A DNA stretch of 27,888 nt. It comes from UBA993 sp964485855 (GTDB lineage Bacteria; Bacillota; Dethiobacteria; DTU022). The position numbers and the translations under genes were made by a program. The stretch is from assembly GCA_964485855.1 (NCBI GenBank), contig CAZAKI010000025.1, positions 1 through 27,888 of the forward strand. The letters are read 5' to 3'. Shown here piece by piece: positions 7,673 through 14,317 of this stretch (position 1 is its first letter; each line of letters starts with the position of its first letter). The notes below the pieces were generated by a model. That model was not told the DNA's origin, did not search any database, and saw nothing but the letters and a program-made list of their open reading frames with translations.

Positions 7673-8218
7673 ATGCAAAATAGCATGCAAAACCGGTTAT
7701 TACCCTTGCTGCTTGCAGCTTTTATTATTTTAGCACTGGGTGGTTGTATCTTTTCCCCGGAAGAAGTAGCTGAAGATTTAATACTGACCCGGGTCAGGGT
7801 AACCAGAATTGTCGATGGTGATACCATCTATGTGCGCTTTAGTAGTGGCCTGGAAGAAAAAGTGCGCCTGATCGGGGTTGACGCACCGGAGATAAACCAC
7901 CCCACCAAGGGTGAGGAACCTTTCGGGGTTGAATCTGCCGAATATGCTCAGCATCTTCTTTACAACATTGTGGCCTGGCTTGAATTTGACGAAGGTGAAC
8001 AAGATCAGTATGGCAGGATGTTGGCCTACCTCTGGCTGGAAAAACCGGAAGAAGTCACTGAAGCAGAAATTAGAGCAAAAATGTTTAATGCCCGCCTGTT
8101 GTTCGATGGCTATGCCAAACAGGTAATTTTTCAACCCAATGTTAAATATGTAGAATACTTTTCGGATTTTGTAAATGAAGCCCGCAGGGAAAAACGCGGC
8201 CTCTGGGCTGAAGAGTAG
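7673..8218 (+). CDS. thermonuclease (SNase-like) lipoprotein
   Basis: The 181-residue product begins with a lipoprotein signal. A hydrophobic stretch (residues 9-22) is followed by LGGC, with C25 as the lipidated Cys, so the mature protein should sit on the outer face of the membrane. Residues 40-178 are a staphylococcal-nuclease domain: IVDGDTIYVRF (calcium-binding Asp pair), VRLIGVDAPEINHP (catalytic Arg and calcium Asp), KGEEPFG (general-base Glu position), DQYGRMLAYLWL (second catalytic Arg) and the closing KRGLW. All residues needed for phosphodiester cleavage appear present, so it is likely an active DNA/RNA nuclease, perhaps for nutrient scavenging. GGAGG (7661-7665) is 7 nt before the ATG. 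It is transcribed divergently from the Moco operon and appears to be a single gene. Confidence 0.9.
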   Translation: MQNSMQNRLLPLLLAAFIILALGGCIFSPEEVAEDLILTRVRVTRIVDGDTIYVRFSSGLEEKVRLIGVDAPEINHPTKGEEPFGVESAEYAQHLLYNIVAWLEFDEGEQDQYGRMLAYLWLEKPEEVTEAEIRAKMFNARLLFDGYAKQVIFQPNVKYVEYFSDFVNEARREKRGLWAEE

Positions 8219-8240
8219 ATTTTTCCCGAAGGCAGGATTT

Positions 8241-8270
8241 TTGCAACCGTACTATAAATATTAATATAAA
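8241..8270 (+). promoter_or_regulatory. possible promoter for the hbd-LOG gene pair
   Basis: TTGCAA (8241-8246, 4 of 6) and TATAAA (8265-8270, 5 of 6) are 18 bp apart, in an AT-rich stretch about 105 bp before the hbd start. Confidence 0.4.
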
Positions 8271-8374
8271 TCAAACAACTGTCTGCCTGTTTTTCATGGC
8301 ACCAGATTTTTTTGACAGCGCCTAAAAATTACAAACAGCGGTCAGGCTGCATGATCACAAAGGGAGGAACGTAG

Positions 8375-9238
8375 ATGAAAATTGAGGAGATAAAGAAAAT
8401 TTGTGTGGCCGGTGCCGGAAACATGGGGCACCAGATTGCCCTGCTCTGTGCCCTGTCAGGGTATGAAACTTTCTGCTTTGACCTTAGTGCGGAGCAAATT
8501 AGCAAGGCTGAGGCCTTTGCAAAAGCGTACCTGCCGGAAAGAGTAGCCAAGGGTAAGTTGAGCCAGGAACAAGCGGAGGCTGCGGCGGCCCGGATCAAAT
8601 TTACTACTGTTTTGGAGCACGCCGCTACGGGAGCTGACTTTGTGATCGAGGCGATTATTGAGAAGCTGCAGCCTAAACGGGAGCTCTTTGAAAAACTGGG
8701 GCAGCTTACTCCACCGCACGCGATTCTGGTTACTAACAGTTCATTTATTGTCAGCTCACAGCTTGCTGATCTATCCGGGCGACCTGGCCAGGTCTGCAAT
8801 ATGCACTTTTTTAACCCGGCCCTGGTGATGAAGTGTGTGGAAGTCGTAAAAGGGCCCCATACCACAGAGGAAACTGCTGCAGTAACGATGGAGCTTGCCC
8901 ACCGGTTGGGCAAGGTGCCGGTGCTTCTCCAGAAAGAAATCTATGGTTTCCTGGTCAACCGCATTTTGGCTAAAATTACTGAGGAAGCTCTTTTTCTGCT
9001 TGACACTGGCGTTGCTTCGGCAGAGGATATTGACAGCGCGGTAGTCAATGCCCTCGGGCATCCTCTCGGACCCTTCAGGCTGATGGATCTGACTGGGATT
9101 GACCTGGCCTACCATATCGGGATGGAACGTTACATAGAAACCTCTGATCCGAAAGAAAAACCTTCGCCCACGGTGATTGAAAAATATGTGAAGGGCGAAT
9201 GGGGACGGAAAAAGGGTAAAGGTTTCTATCAATACTAA
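8375..9238 (+). CDS. hbd: 3-hydroxyacyl-CoA (3-hydroxybutyryl-CoA) dehydrogenase
   Basis: This enzyme interconverts 3-hydroxyacyl-CoA and 3-ketoacyl-CoA with NAD(P), in beta-oxidation or butyrate formation. The product is 287 residues, matching the single-function Hbd family (about 280). The N-terminal Rossmann motif is VAGAGNMGHQIA. The catalytic His and Glu are in NMHFFNPALVMKCVEVV, with TNSSFIVSS before it. GFLVNRIL and the C-terminal GHPLGPFRLMDLTGIDL complete the family pattern. GGGAGG lies 8 nt before the ATG. No other butyrate or beta-oxidation genes (thiolase, crotonase, acyl-CoA dehydrogenase) are nearby, so the pathway direction cannot be told. The LOG gene begins 16 bp downstream and is probably cotranscribed. 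Confidence 0.93.
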   Translation: MKIEEIKKICVAGAGNMGHQIALLCALSGYETFCFDLSAEQISKAEAFAKAYLPERVAKGKLSQEQAEAAAARIKFTTVLEHAATGADFVIEAIIEKLQPKRELFEKLGQLTPPHAILVTNSSFIVSSQLADLSGRPGQVCNMHFFNPALVMKCVEVVKGPHTTEETAAVTMELAHRLGKVPVLLQKEIYGFLVNRILAKITEEALFLLDTGVASAEDIDSAVVNALGHPLGPFRLMDLTGIDLAYHIGMERYIETSDPKEKPSPTVIEKYVKGEWGRKKGKGFYQY

Positions 9239-9254
9239 GCTAAAGGGAGAAGTT

Positions 9255-10082
9255 ATGACACACTCACTTGAGAAAGCTCAAAAAGCTTACAAGAATCTGG
9301 ATTTTTTAACCAGCCGCGATGCCCGGGTAATCCGCATACTGGCCGAGTATTTAGAACCACAACAGCGGTTGCGGGATGAAGGAATAGAGGATACGGTAGT
9401 ATTTTTCGGCTCTGCCCGGACTAAGCCTCTGCAGGAAGCAAAAACAAAGCTGGCTGAACTGGAAAATATGACTGTCAGTCAAAATGCTGTTCCCGATTCA
9501 GAACTGGATCAGCAGATTGAGAAAGCCCGTAGTGAACTTTTTATTTCCCGCTACTACCAGGATGCAGTTGACCTGGCATCTAGAATTACTAAATGGTCAA
9601 AAGAACTAAGTGGGAATAAACGGTTTATCATCTGTTCGGGAGGCGGCTTCGGGATGATGGAAGCGGCAAATAAGGGGGCAGCTGAGGCTGGAGGCAAATC
9701 GATCGGTTTTAACATCAGTATCCCCCATGAGCAGCTGCCTAACCATTATATAACTCCTGAACTAAATTTTGAGTTTCATTATTTTTTCATGCGTAAATAC
9801 TGGTTTATTTACATGGCTAAAGCCCTGGTTATTTTTCCGGGTGGATTCGGCACCTTTGATGAGCTGTTTGAGGGGTTGACCCTGATCCAGACCAATAAAC
9901 TTGAAAAAGAGCTGCCCATTGTCGTGTACGGCACCGAATACTGGAACGAGGTGCTTAATCTAGAAGCGATGGTCAAATACGGAACGATCAGCCGTGAAGA
10001 CTTAAACCTGTTGTATTTCAGTGACTCAGTGGATGACGCCTTTAGCTACCTGAAGGAGGAGCTGACAAGAATCTGTCTTTAA
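9255..10082 (+). CDS. LOG family Rossmann-fold protein (TIGR00730-like)
   Basis: The 275-residue product carries the family core in its second half: ICSGGGFGMMEAANKGA, then FMRKYWFIYMAKALVIFPGGFGTFDELFEGL, with the PGGxGTxxE phosphate-binding motif and the conserved Arg. Characterised relatives (plant LOG and some bacterial LOG proteins) release free cytokinin bases or ribose-5-phosphate from nucleotide monophosphates. Many others, called lysine decarboxylase-like in databases, are uncharacterised. It has about 90 extra N-terminal residues compared with short LOG proteins of about 190 residues; these are mainly charged and helical. GGGAGA lies just upstream of the ATG. The substrate here is unknown. 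Confidence 0.87.
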   Translation: MTHSLEKAQKAYKNLDFLTSRDARVIRILAEYLEPQQRLRDEGIEDTVVFFGSARTKPLQEAKTKLAELENMTVSQNAVPDSELDQQIEKARSELFISRYYQDAVDLASRITKWSKELSGNKRFIICSGGGFGMMEAANKGAAEAGGKSIGFNISIPHEQLPNHYITPELNFEFHYFFMRKYWFIYMAKALVIFPGGFGTFDELFEGLTLIQTNKLEKELPIVVYGTEYWNEVLNLEAMVKYGTISREDLNLLYFSDSVDDAFSYLKEELTRICL

Positions 10083-10133
10083 GGGCAGTGCAGGCTCTTC
10101 ATGCCTGGTAGTTGTCACTGTAGAAAAACTCTG

Positions 10134-10167
10134 AAGATCCCTGATTTTTATTTTTAACAGGGATCTT
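10134..10167 (+). terminator. hairpin after the LOG gene, probable terminator
   Basis: A perfect 10-bp inverted repeat (AAGATCCCTG at 10134-10143, CAGGGATCTT at 10158-10167) surrounds a 14-nt T-rich loop and is followed by GTTTC. The trailing U-tract is short, so termination strength is uncertain. Confidence 0.5.
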
Positions 10168-10184
10168 GTTTCTGAAGTAAAATG

Positions 10185-10213
10185 TTGATCTTTTTATGGT
10201 TGCATGGAATAAT
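10185..10213 (+). promoter_or_regulatory. possible promoter of the DUF4126 gene
   Basis: TTGATC (10185-10190, 4 of 6) and AATAAT (10208-10213, 5 of 6) are 17 bp apart, about 37 bp before the ATG at 10250. Confidence 0.42.
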
Positions 10214-10249
10214 TAAGCAGAAGATCGAAGCAAAAAATGGAGAATTGCG

Positions 10250-10791
10250 ATGGAGTATGTGCTCAGCCTATTAATTGGCATCAGCTTAAGTGCCACCAGC
10301 GGATTCAGGGTTTTTGTGCCGCTGTTGGTTGTCAGTATCGCCTCCCTGGCCGGCTGGATTGAGTTAAACCCCGTGTTTGCCTGGGTCGGGACCTATCCGG
10401 CCCTGGTTGCCCTCTTTGTTGCTGCTTTTCTGGAGCTGGCTGGTTACTATATTCCTTACGTTGACAACTTGCTTAGCAGCATCGCCGTTCCGGTCAGCCT
10501 GGTAGCGGGCACCCTGATTACGGCGGCGGTGCTGGTTGATTTCCCCCCGGTTTTGGCCTGGGCTTTGGCCATTATTGCCGGCGGCGGCGCTGCCCTGGGC
10601 AGCAGTATGGTTAGCAATACGATGCATACCGGGTCTACGGTAGCAACAGTCGGAACCGTCAATCCGGTAATTTCTTTTTTTGAATCGGCATTTTCTATAT
10701 TGATGTCGCTCCTGGCAGTTTTAGTACCGTTCATCGCTTTTTTACTTTTTGCTCTAATCATCTGGTTTCTCTACCGAATATTTAAGAGAGG
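10250..10791 (+). CDS. DUF4126 integral membrane protein (3' end in gap)
   Basis: The 180 visible residues are strongly hydrophobic with about five or six membrane segments. The start, LSLLIGISLSATSGFRVFVPLL, and the later Gly/Ala-rich GGGAALGSSMVSNTMHTGSTVATVGTVNP are typical of DUF4126 proteins (about 190-200 residues). Only the cytoplasmic tail after the last helix (WFLYRIFKR) is lost in the gap. No function is established for this family that I know of. TGGAGAA lies before the ATG. It converges with the surface-protein gene on the other side of the gap. Confidence 0.82.
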
Positions 10792-10891
10792 NNNNNNNNN
10801 NNNNNNNNNNNNNNNNNNNNNNNNNNNNNNNNNNNNNNNNNNNNNNNNNNNNNNNNNNNNNNNNNNNNNNNNNNNNNNNNNNNNNNNNNNN
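10792..10891. other. assembly gap (100 N placeholder)
   Basis: The run is exactly 100 N, lying between two convergent genes, so it hides the 3' end and stop codon of each and probably any shared terminator. Its real length is unknown. Repetitive or strongly structured DNA may explain the break. Confidence 0.95.
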
Positions 10892-11910
10892 TATTGCCTG
10901 AAGCTATCTTCTAAGCCATGGTACATGATGCCGATGTTATTTCCGATAGCCGCTGTATCGTAAGAAATGATCTGGATCCGATCGCTATAATAGTCAGCAA
11001 GATCAAGGGTTGAGCCATAGTGGGTATATTCGATAATCATGGCGGCAGCAAAGTCAGTCGGTTTTCCGGTTTTAATAATATCAGTAATCAATAATTCCCC
11101 GTCATCAATCTGAAAACCGTTTAAATTGCTGTATGCTGAAATATCGAAACTGAGGAAGCCTTTAATCTGTTTGTTATTGGTTGCATCACCGACCATGATA
11201 ACCCCCGTTTTTACTTCAGTATCCTGTAGGATACAGCCACTCAAGGACGGGGTGGCAGCAATTCTGACACTCTTGAAAACTCTTTCGGTGCCCTGGTTTC
11301 CTTCGCCATTAGACTGCCCTTCATTATTAACTTCAGCTGGAGCTTCAGCGTTATCTGCGCCGTTATTTACATTCTCGACTGGTTCATTTACGTTTGCTCC
11401 CTGACCATTGTCCTCTGGAAGACTATTGTCAACCTGGTTGTCTGAGTTAGCCTGAGCATTACCGGAACTACTATCAGGGTTATTATCAGCTATGACTACT
11501 TCAGTTCCTTCCCCCGCGGTAACTCCGCTGTTTATCTCGAGTGCGGCCCGGGCTTCGCCGGCGCTGTTGGCGGCGATGGCAGTTAGCATAAAAGCTTCGC
11601 CTTCGTCGAGTAGGACTAAGGCTTGATTGCGCTCAACGATGCCCAGGCCGTCATTACGGTTGAAGAGCACCTCCGGTTCAGGATTACCGGTAACCAGCGC
11701 TTCCACTACAACCCGGTATTTGCCGGTGGGCTCATCCAATGTCGGCGGCTCGGTAACTACCAGGGCTAGAGTCGGAGCACTTTCTTCAGGGAAGATGATT
11801 TTATTCAAGGGGCTTATAAAAACAATAATCACTAGCAGTAACACAATGATTAAACTGCCAACGATGATCAACAGGGTTGTAAGAATTTTATTGCCCGGCG
11901 TTTTACTCAT
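10892..11910 (-). CDS. membrane-anchored extracytoplasmic protein with Ig-like and C-terminal beta domains (3' end in gap)
   Basis: I do not recognise a named function. The 339 visible residues show an N-terminal membrane anchor (about residues 9-33) with a short Lys-containing cytoplasmic start. An Ig-like beta region follows (about 45-128: YRVVVEALVTGNPEPEVLFNR, FMLTAIAANSAGEA). Residues about 130-208 form a low-complexity Asn/Gly/Asp/Glu/Ser-rich linker. From about 210 a second beta-rich domain contains VMVGDATNNKQIKGFLSFDIS-like spacing (GD...N...GFLSFDI, then DDGELLITDI). That pattern recalls the DNRLRE-type surface domains of clostridial proteins, but this is from memory. The architecture suggests a wall- or substrate-contacting protein held by its N-terminus. 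GGAGG lies 9 nt before the ATG. The C-terminus is missing. Confidence 0.7.
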
Positions 11911-12015
11911 AAACTCATTCCTCCACTGATATGAAAAAAATGATTTTGCTTAATCTAGCTAGAAGCAAAGTTAGCATTAATTGTTGGCAATTATGTTAGA
12001 AAATTGATAATATTA

Positions 12016-12044
12016 AATTTATCATAAAGCTAAACGGTGGTCAA
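12016..12044 (-). promoter_or_regulatory. probable promoter of the Ig-like surface protein gene
   Basis: On the minus strand TTGACC (12044-12039, 5 of 6) and TAAATT (12021-12016, 4 of 6) are 17 bp apart, with a TG one base before the -10. It lies just after the terminator of the upstream gene, suggesting separate transcription from the c-di-GMP-controlled gene. Confidence 0.5.
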
Positions 12045-12053
12045 TATATTAAA

Positions 12054-12084
12054 AAGGCAATCCTTCTAAAAGAAGGGTTGCCTT
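12054..12084 (-). terminator. intrinsic terminator after the 91-residue protein gene
   Basis: A 14-bp stem (AAGGCAATCCTTCT at 12054-12067 against AGAAGGGTTGCCTT at 12071-12084, one mismatch or wobble) with a 3-nt loop is followed on the minus strand by a run of U. It starts 24 bp after the stop codon. Confidence 0.85.
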
Positions 12085-12107
12085 ATCAATGTGTCTGCCG
12101 CTCTAGA

Positions 12108-12383
12108 TTAGGTAAGTAAAACTGAAAACAGGAACAAGATGAAAATCACAGTAAAAAGACTGCTAAAAACCTTAGACAGATTTCTTCGTGATCGGTTCTT
12201 GTCACTGACAATCGGTTTTTTTACAGCCGTCCGCCGATCTTTTTTTATTTCTCCACTATCCTTACCGAAGAGTGCTTCAAAAGCGCTGGTATCGATCGGT
12301 CTGTCACTTTCTTTTAGACCAAAAAGTTCATAATCATCGTAAGCAAGACTTTGATTTCCCGAAAAATTTTTGCTCTTATCCAT
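12108..12383 (-). CDS. small tail-anchored membrane protein of unknown function under c-di-GMP riboswitch control
   Basis: This 91-residue protein has a charged, probably disordered cytoplasmic part (residues 1-70; acidic YDDYELFGLKESDRP, then a Lys/Arg-rich stretch before the membrane). It ends in a single hydrophobic segment (about 72-90), so it should be tail-anchored with the N-terminus inside. No family is recognised. The start is firmly set: GGAGGG lies 8 nt before the ATG, inside the riboswitch-linked hairpin. It is expressed as a single gene, with a strong terminator right after it. c-di-GMP-I riboswitches usually govern motility, pilus, adhesin or matrix genes in clostridia, so a role in surface behaviour or signalling is a reasonable guess but nothing more. 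The SAFEALFG segment could be a short binding helix. Confidence 0.8.
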   Translation of the reverse strand: MDKSKNFSGNQSLAYDDYELFGLKESDRPIDTSAFEALFGKDSGEIKKDRRTAVKKPIVSDKNRSRRNLSKVFSSLFTVIFILFLFSVLLT

Positions 12384-12408
12384 AAAAAAGTCCCTCCTTC
12401 AGGGGGAC
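12384..12408 (-). terminator. expression-platform hairpin overlapping the ribosome binding site
   Basis: On the minus strand GUCCCCCU GA AGGAGGGAC forms a stem with one bulge (12390-12408), followed by six U (12384-12389) and then directly by the AUG. The 3' arm contains GGAGGG, the ribosome binding site of the 91-residue protein. The same hairpin can therefore stop transcription or hide the ribosome binding site. Confidence 0.75.
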
Positions 12409-12430
12409 CGACAAAGTTCTAATAAAATAA

Positions 12431-12522
12431 CCCGTTTCGGTGGCCAGGCTGCCATAGCTCTTTCAAGCCTTAGGTCCTTTGCTTTGCGTCCCTGTTTTTA
12501 AACAGGTTTGCCTTTGTCGGTC
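12431..12522 (-). promoter_or_regulatory. c-di-GMP-I (GEMM-I) riboswitch aptamer
   Basis: Read on the minus strand, the conserved GEMM-I core is plain. GGCAAACC opens a hairpin with a UAAA loop. It is followed by the signature GGGACGCAAAGC, then GGACCUAAGG (tetraloop-receptor side), a variable arm, then CUAUGGCAGCC and GGCCACCG closing the domain. These match the Vibrio Vc2 aptamer element for element. The G's of AAAGGCAAACC are kept, which fits c-di-GMP rather than the cyclic AMP-GMP variant, though I cannot be sure of the numbering. It lies about 20-50 nt before the terminator/ribosome-binding-site hairpin of the 91-residue protein gene. Confidence 0.95.
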
Positions 12523-12610
12523 AGGTGTTTTGTTTTAATGATCCTGCCAATTACTTCACTACATTAGAGTAACAAACATCCCCACCTTTAAATTTAATTA
12601 TTCTGATAAC

Positions 12611-12638
12611 ATATTATCATACTCTGGCTGAGTGTCAA
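12611..12638 (-). promoter_or_regulatory. promoter of the c-di-GMP riboswitch transcript
   Basis: On the minus strand a perfect TTGACA (12638-12633) and TAATAT (12616-12611, 4 of 6) are 16 bp apart. GATAAT, overlapping and two bases closer, is an alternative -10. The leader would be about 220 nt. The remaining DNA up to 12725 is pyrimidine-rich on + and shows nothing else recognisable. Confidence 0.6.
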
Positions 12639-12738
12639 GAGATTTTTCAATTTATCCCTTTCAATTTTACCGATTTTCCCTTTTTCCTTTTCACTGAATA
12701 ATGATTTAGTTAATGGTCTAGGATTAAGGAAGGTGATA

Positions 12739-12819
12739 TTGCCAGTACCAGTGAATTATAGTAAACATGATAAAATCTTACCAACGTGTAAAAACAGTTC
12801 TGGAGGGCAAAGAGCCTGA
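12739..12819 (+). CDS. possible 26-codon leader ORF overlapping the UroD-like gene
   Basis: AAGGAAGGTGAT (12726-12737) is a near-perfect ribosome binding site but points at TTG 12739, not at ATG 12767. From that TTG a 26-codon frame runs to TGA at 12817-12819, overlapping the start of the UroD-like gene in another frame. It may be a leader peptide that couples translation, or simply a chance frame next to a misplaced ribosome binding site. Confidence 0.2.
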   Translation: MPVPVNYSKHDKILPTCKNSSGGQRA

Positions 12820-13738
12820 CCGGGTGCCCCGCTTCGAGATTTGGATCGATGCTCTCTACACAGAGCTTGGAGTAAGTGATCCGTTATGTGCTCATCCTGA
12901 GCTGGGGCAGGATTGTTTGCTGCTGCCAATGATAAAACCGGCGGGCAGTAAAGCCTGGAGTAACGGCCTCGATGAATTTGGCCGGATTTGGAAAAACAAC
13001 CTCTATTACGAAGGGGCAGTTAGTAATTATGATGATCTAAAACATTTTACCCCTCCATCAGACTATGCGGCCCGATTTTTTAACGAGAAACAGGTTTATC
13101 AAATCAAAGCACATTACCCGCATCATTTTCCTTTTTTCGGTACACATGCTGGTCCGTTCATGGGAGCATACATGTGCATGGGGATGGCAAAGTTCTTCCG
13201 AGCAGTAGTAAAGGATCCTGATTTGGTGCGAGCTGTGCTCGAAACCAGGACTGACTGGTGTCTTGCCCTCTTTAGCCGGGCAGTTGAACTGGGAGCTGAA
13301 TTGATTGTTATGGGTGATGATGCTGCCTATGGCAGTGGTCCGATGATCTCGCCTGCCCACTGGCGAAAAGTGGTCCTTCCTTATCACCGGCGTATTGTCA
13401 GTGAACTTAAGGTGCCGGTAATCTGGCACAGTGACGGTCATTTAGATCAGCTGTTGCCCTTCGCAGTTGAGGCTGGTTTTGCCGGGGTTCACGGTCTTGA
13501 ACCGGCAGCTGGCAATGACCTGGCCCGGATAAAAAGAGAATACGGGGAAAAACTGATCCTGATCGGTAATGTGGATGTCAATATCCTGTGTGAAAATGAT
13601 CTGCAGGCAGTGGAGGAAGAAATTAATCGCTGTCTCAAGCAGGGCGGCAAAAGAGGTTTTATGCTTTCAACTTCCAATAGTATCTTTGGGGGAATGAATC
13701 CTGGGGCAGTATCAGAGTATTTCAGGTATTTTGCTTAA
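12767..13738 (+). CDS. uroporphyrinogen decarboxylase (UroD)-like family protein
   Basis: The 323-residue product opens with YQRVKTVLEGKEPDRVPRFE, the family start pattern, and continues with DEFGRIW, THAGPFMGAYMCMGM, ELIVMGDDAAYGSGPMISPAHW, VPVIWHSDGHLDQLLPFAVEAGFAGVHGLEP, KLILIGNVDVN and GFMLSTSNSIFGGMNP. This is the barrel of UroD-like methyltransferases (MtaA/MtbA/CmuA relatives), which move methyl groups between corrinoid proteins and thiols. The HxC Zn-site of MtaA-type proteins appears as HSDGH here, so the metal-binding set differs and the substrate is unknown. It is unlikely to be heme-pathway HemE, since no other heme genes are present. The ATG lacks a close ribosome binding site; the only strong one is 30 nt upstream. 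An in-frame stop at 12752 rules out a longer start. Confidence 0.82.
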   Translation: MIKSYQRVKTVLEGKEPDRVPRFEIWIDALYTELGVSDPLCAHPELGQDCLLLPMIKPAGSKAWSNGLDEFGRIWKNNLYYEGAVSNYDDLKHFTPPSDYAARFFNEKQVYQIKAHYPHHFPFFGTHAGPFMGAYMCMGMAKFFRAVVKDPDLVRAVLETRTDWCLALFSRAVELGAELIVMGDDAAYGSGPMISPAHWRKVVLPYHRRIVSELKVPVIWHSDGHLDQLLPFAVEAGFAGVHGLEPAAGNDLARIKREYGEKLILIGNVDVNILCENDLQAVEEEINRCLKQGGKRGFMLSTSNSIFGGMNPGAVSEYFRYFA

Positions 13739-13804
13739 ACCATGCTGATCTTAATTGTGATATTATTAAGTAAATGATCCTAAGGACAGGGGGAGATATC
13801 AACT

Positions 13805-14284
13805 ATGCCGCAAGTTGAACTACACAGGGAAGCGCCTGATTTTACATTAAAAGATTTGAACGGTAAACAGTTCAAGCTTTCTGATTACCGGGGTAAAAAT
13901 AATATATTACTAGTATTGAACCGTGGCTTTGTCTGACCATTTTGCCGCGAGCATCTGGCGCAGTTGCGCCGGGATTTTCAACTTTTTGTGGAACGAGATA
14001 CCCTGATTGTCTCAATCGGTCCTGATGACAGTGCTGCTTATCGCCGTTACTGGGAAAAAAACGAGTTGCCCTTTGTCGGTTTGCCTGATGAAGAACACCA
14101 GGTATTAAAATTATATGGACAGCAGGTAAATCTATTTAAAATGGGTCGCCAGCCGGCGCAGATGCTGATCGATAAGAAAGGAATTCTGCGTTACGTGCAT
14201 TACGGCCATTCGATGAAAGATATTCCTTCAACCGAAGAGATGACAACGCTTCTGGATGAGCTGCAGGTTGAAGCTTCTTCATAA
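13805..14284 (+). CDS. peroxiredoxin-like selenoprotein (AhpC/TSA type, in-frame UGA = Sec44)
   Basis: From ATG 13805, preceded by GGGGGAG, the frame encodes a thioredoxin-fold peroxiredoxin-like protein interrupted by TGA at 13934-13936, then continues in the same frame to TAA at 14282-14284 (159 residues with selenocysteine). Before the TGA: REAPDFTLKDLNGKQFKLSDYRG and LLVLNRGFV. After it: PFCREHLAQLRRDFQLF, then VSIGPDD, LPDEEHQVLKLYG and MLIDKKGILRYVHYG. The TGA sits exactly where the peroxidatic Cys belongs (motif GF-x-C-PFCR), giving U44-P-F-C47. A bSECIS-like hairpin follows. A nonsense mutation would not be expected at that one residue with both sides intact. Its role is likely reduction of peroxides with Sec as the attacking residue. 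A shorter protein from ATG 13964 would lack the active site. Confidence 0.88.
13955..13972 (+). promoter_or_regulatory. bSECIS-like hairpin downstream of the Sec UGA
   Basis: A 7-bp stem (CUGGCGC against GCGCCGG, one G-U pair) closes an AGUU apical loop at 13962-13965. The loop begins 26 nt after the UGA and has G as its second base. Both features fall within the published general pattern for bacterial SECIS elements as I recall it. Confidence 0.72.
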
Positions 14285-14317
14285 CTATTATTTATAATCA
14301 ATATGGAGGAATGATTG

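Noticed and set aside
8231..8295. Terminator after the thermonuclease gene (AGGCAG ... CTGCCT then T-run)
   Set aside because: The loop would be nearly 50 nt and contains the likely hbd promoter; a stable terminator is doubtful.
8312..8317. Perfect TTGACA upstream of hbd as a -35 box
   Set aside because: No acceptable -10 lies 15-19 bp downstream; the TTGCAA/TATAAA pair further up is a better promoter candidate.
13805..14284. Pseudogene or nonsense mutation in a peroxiredoxin gene
   Set aside because: The stop is UGA exactly at the catalytic Cys position, both sides keep frame and conservation, and a SECIS-like hairpin lies at the right distance.
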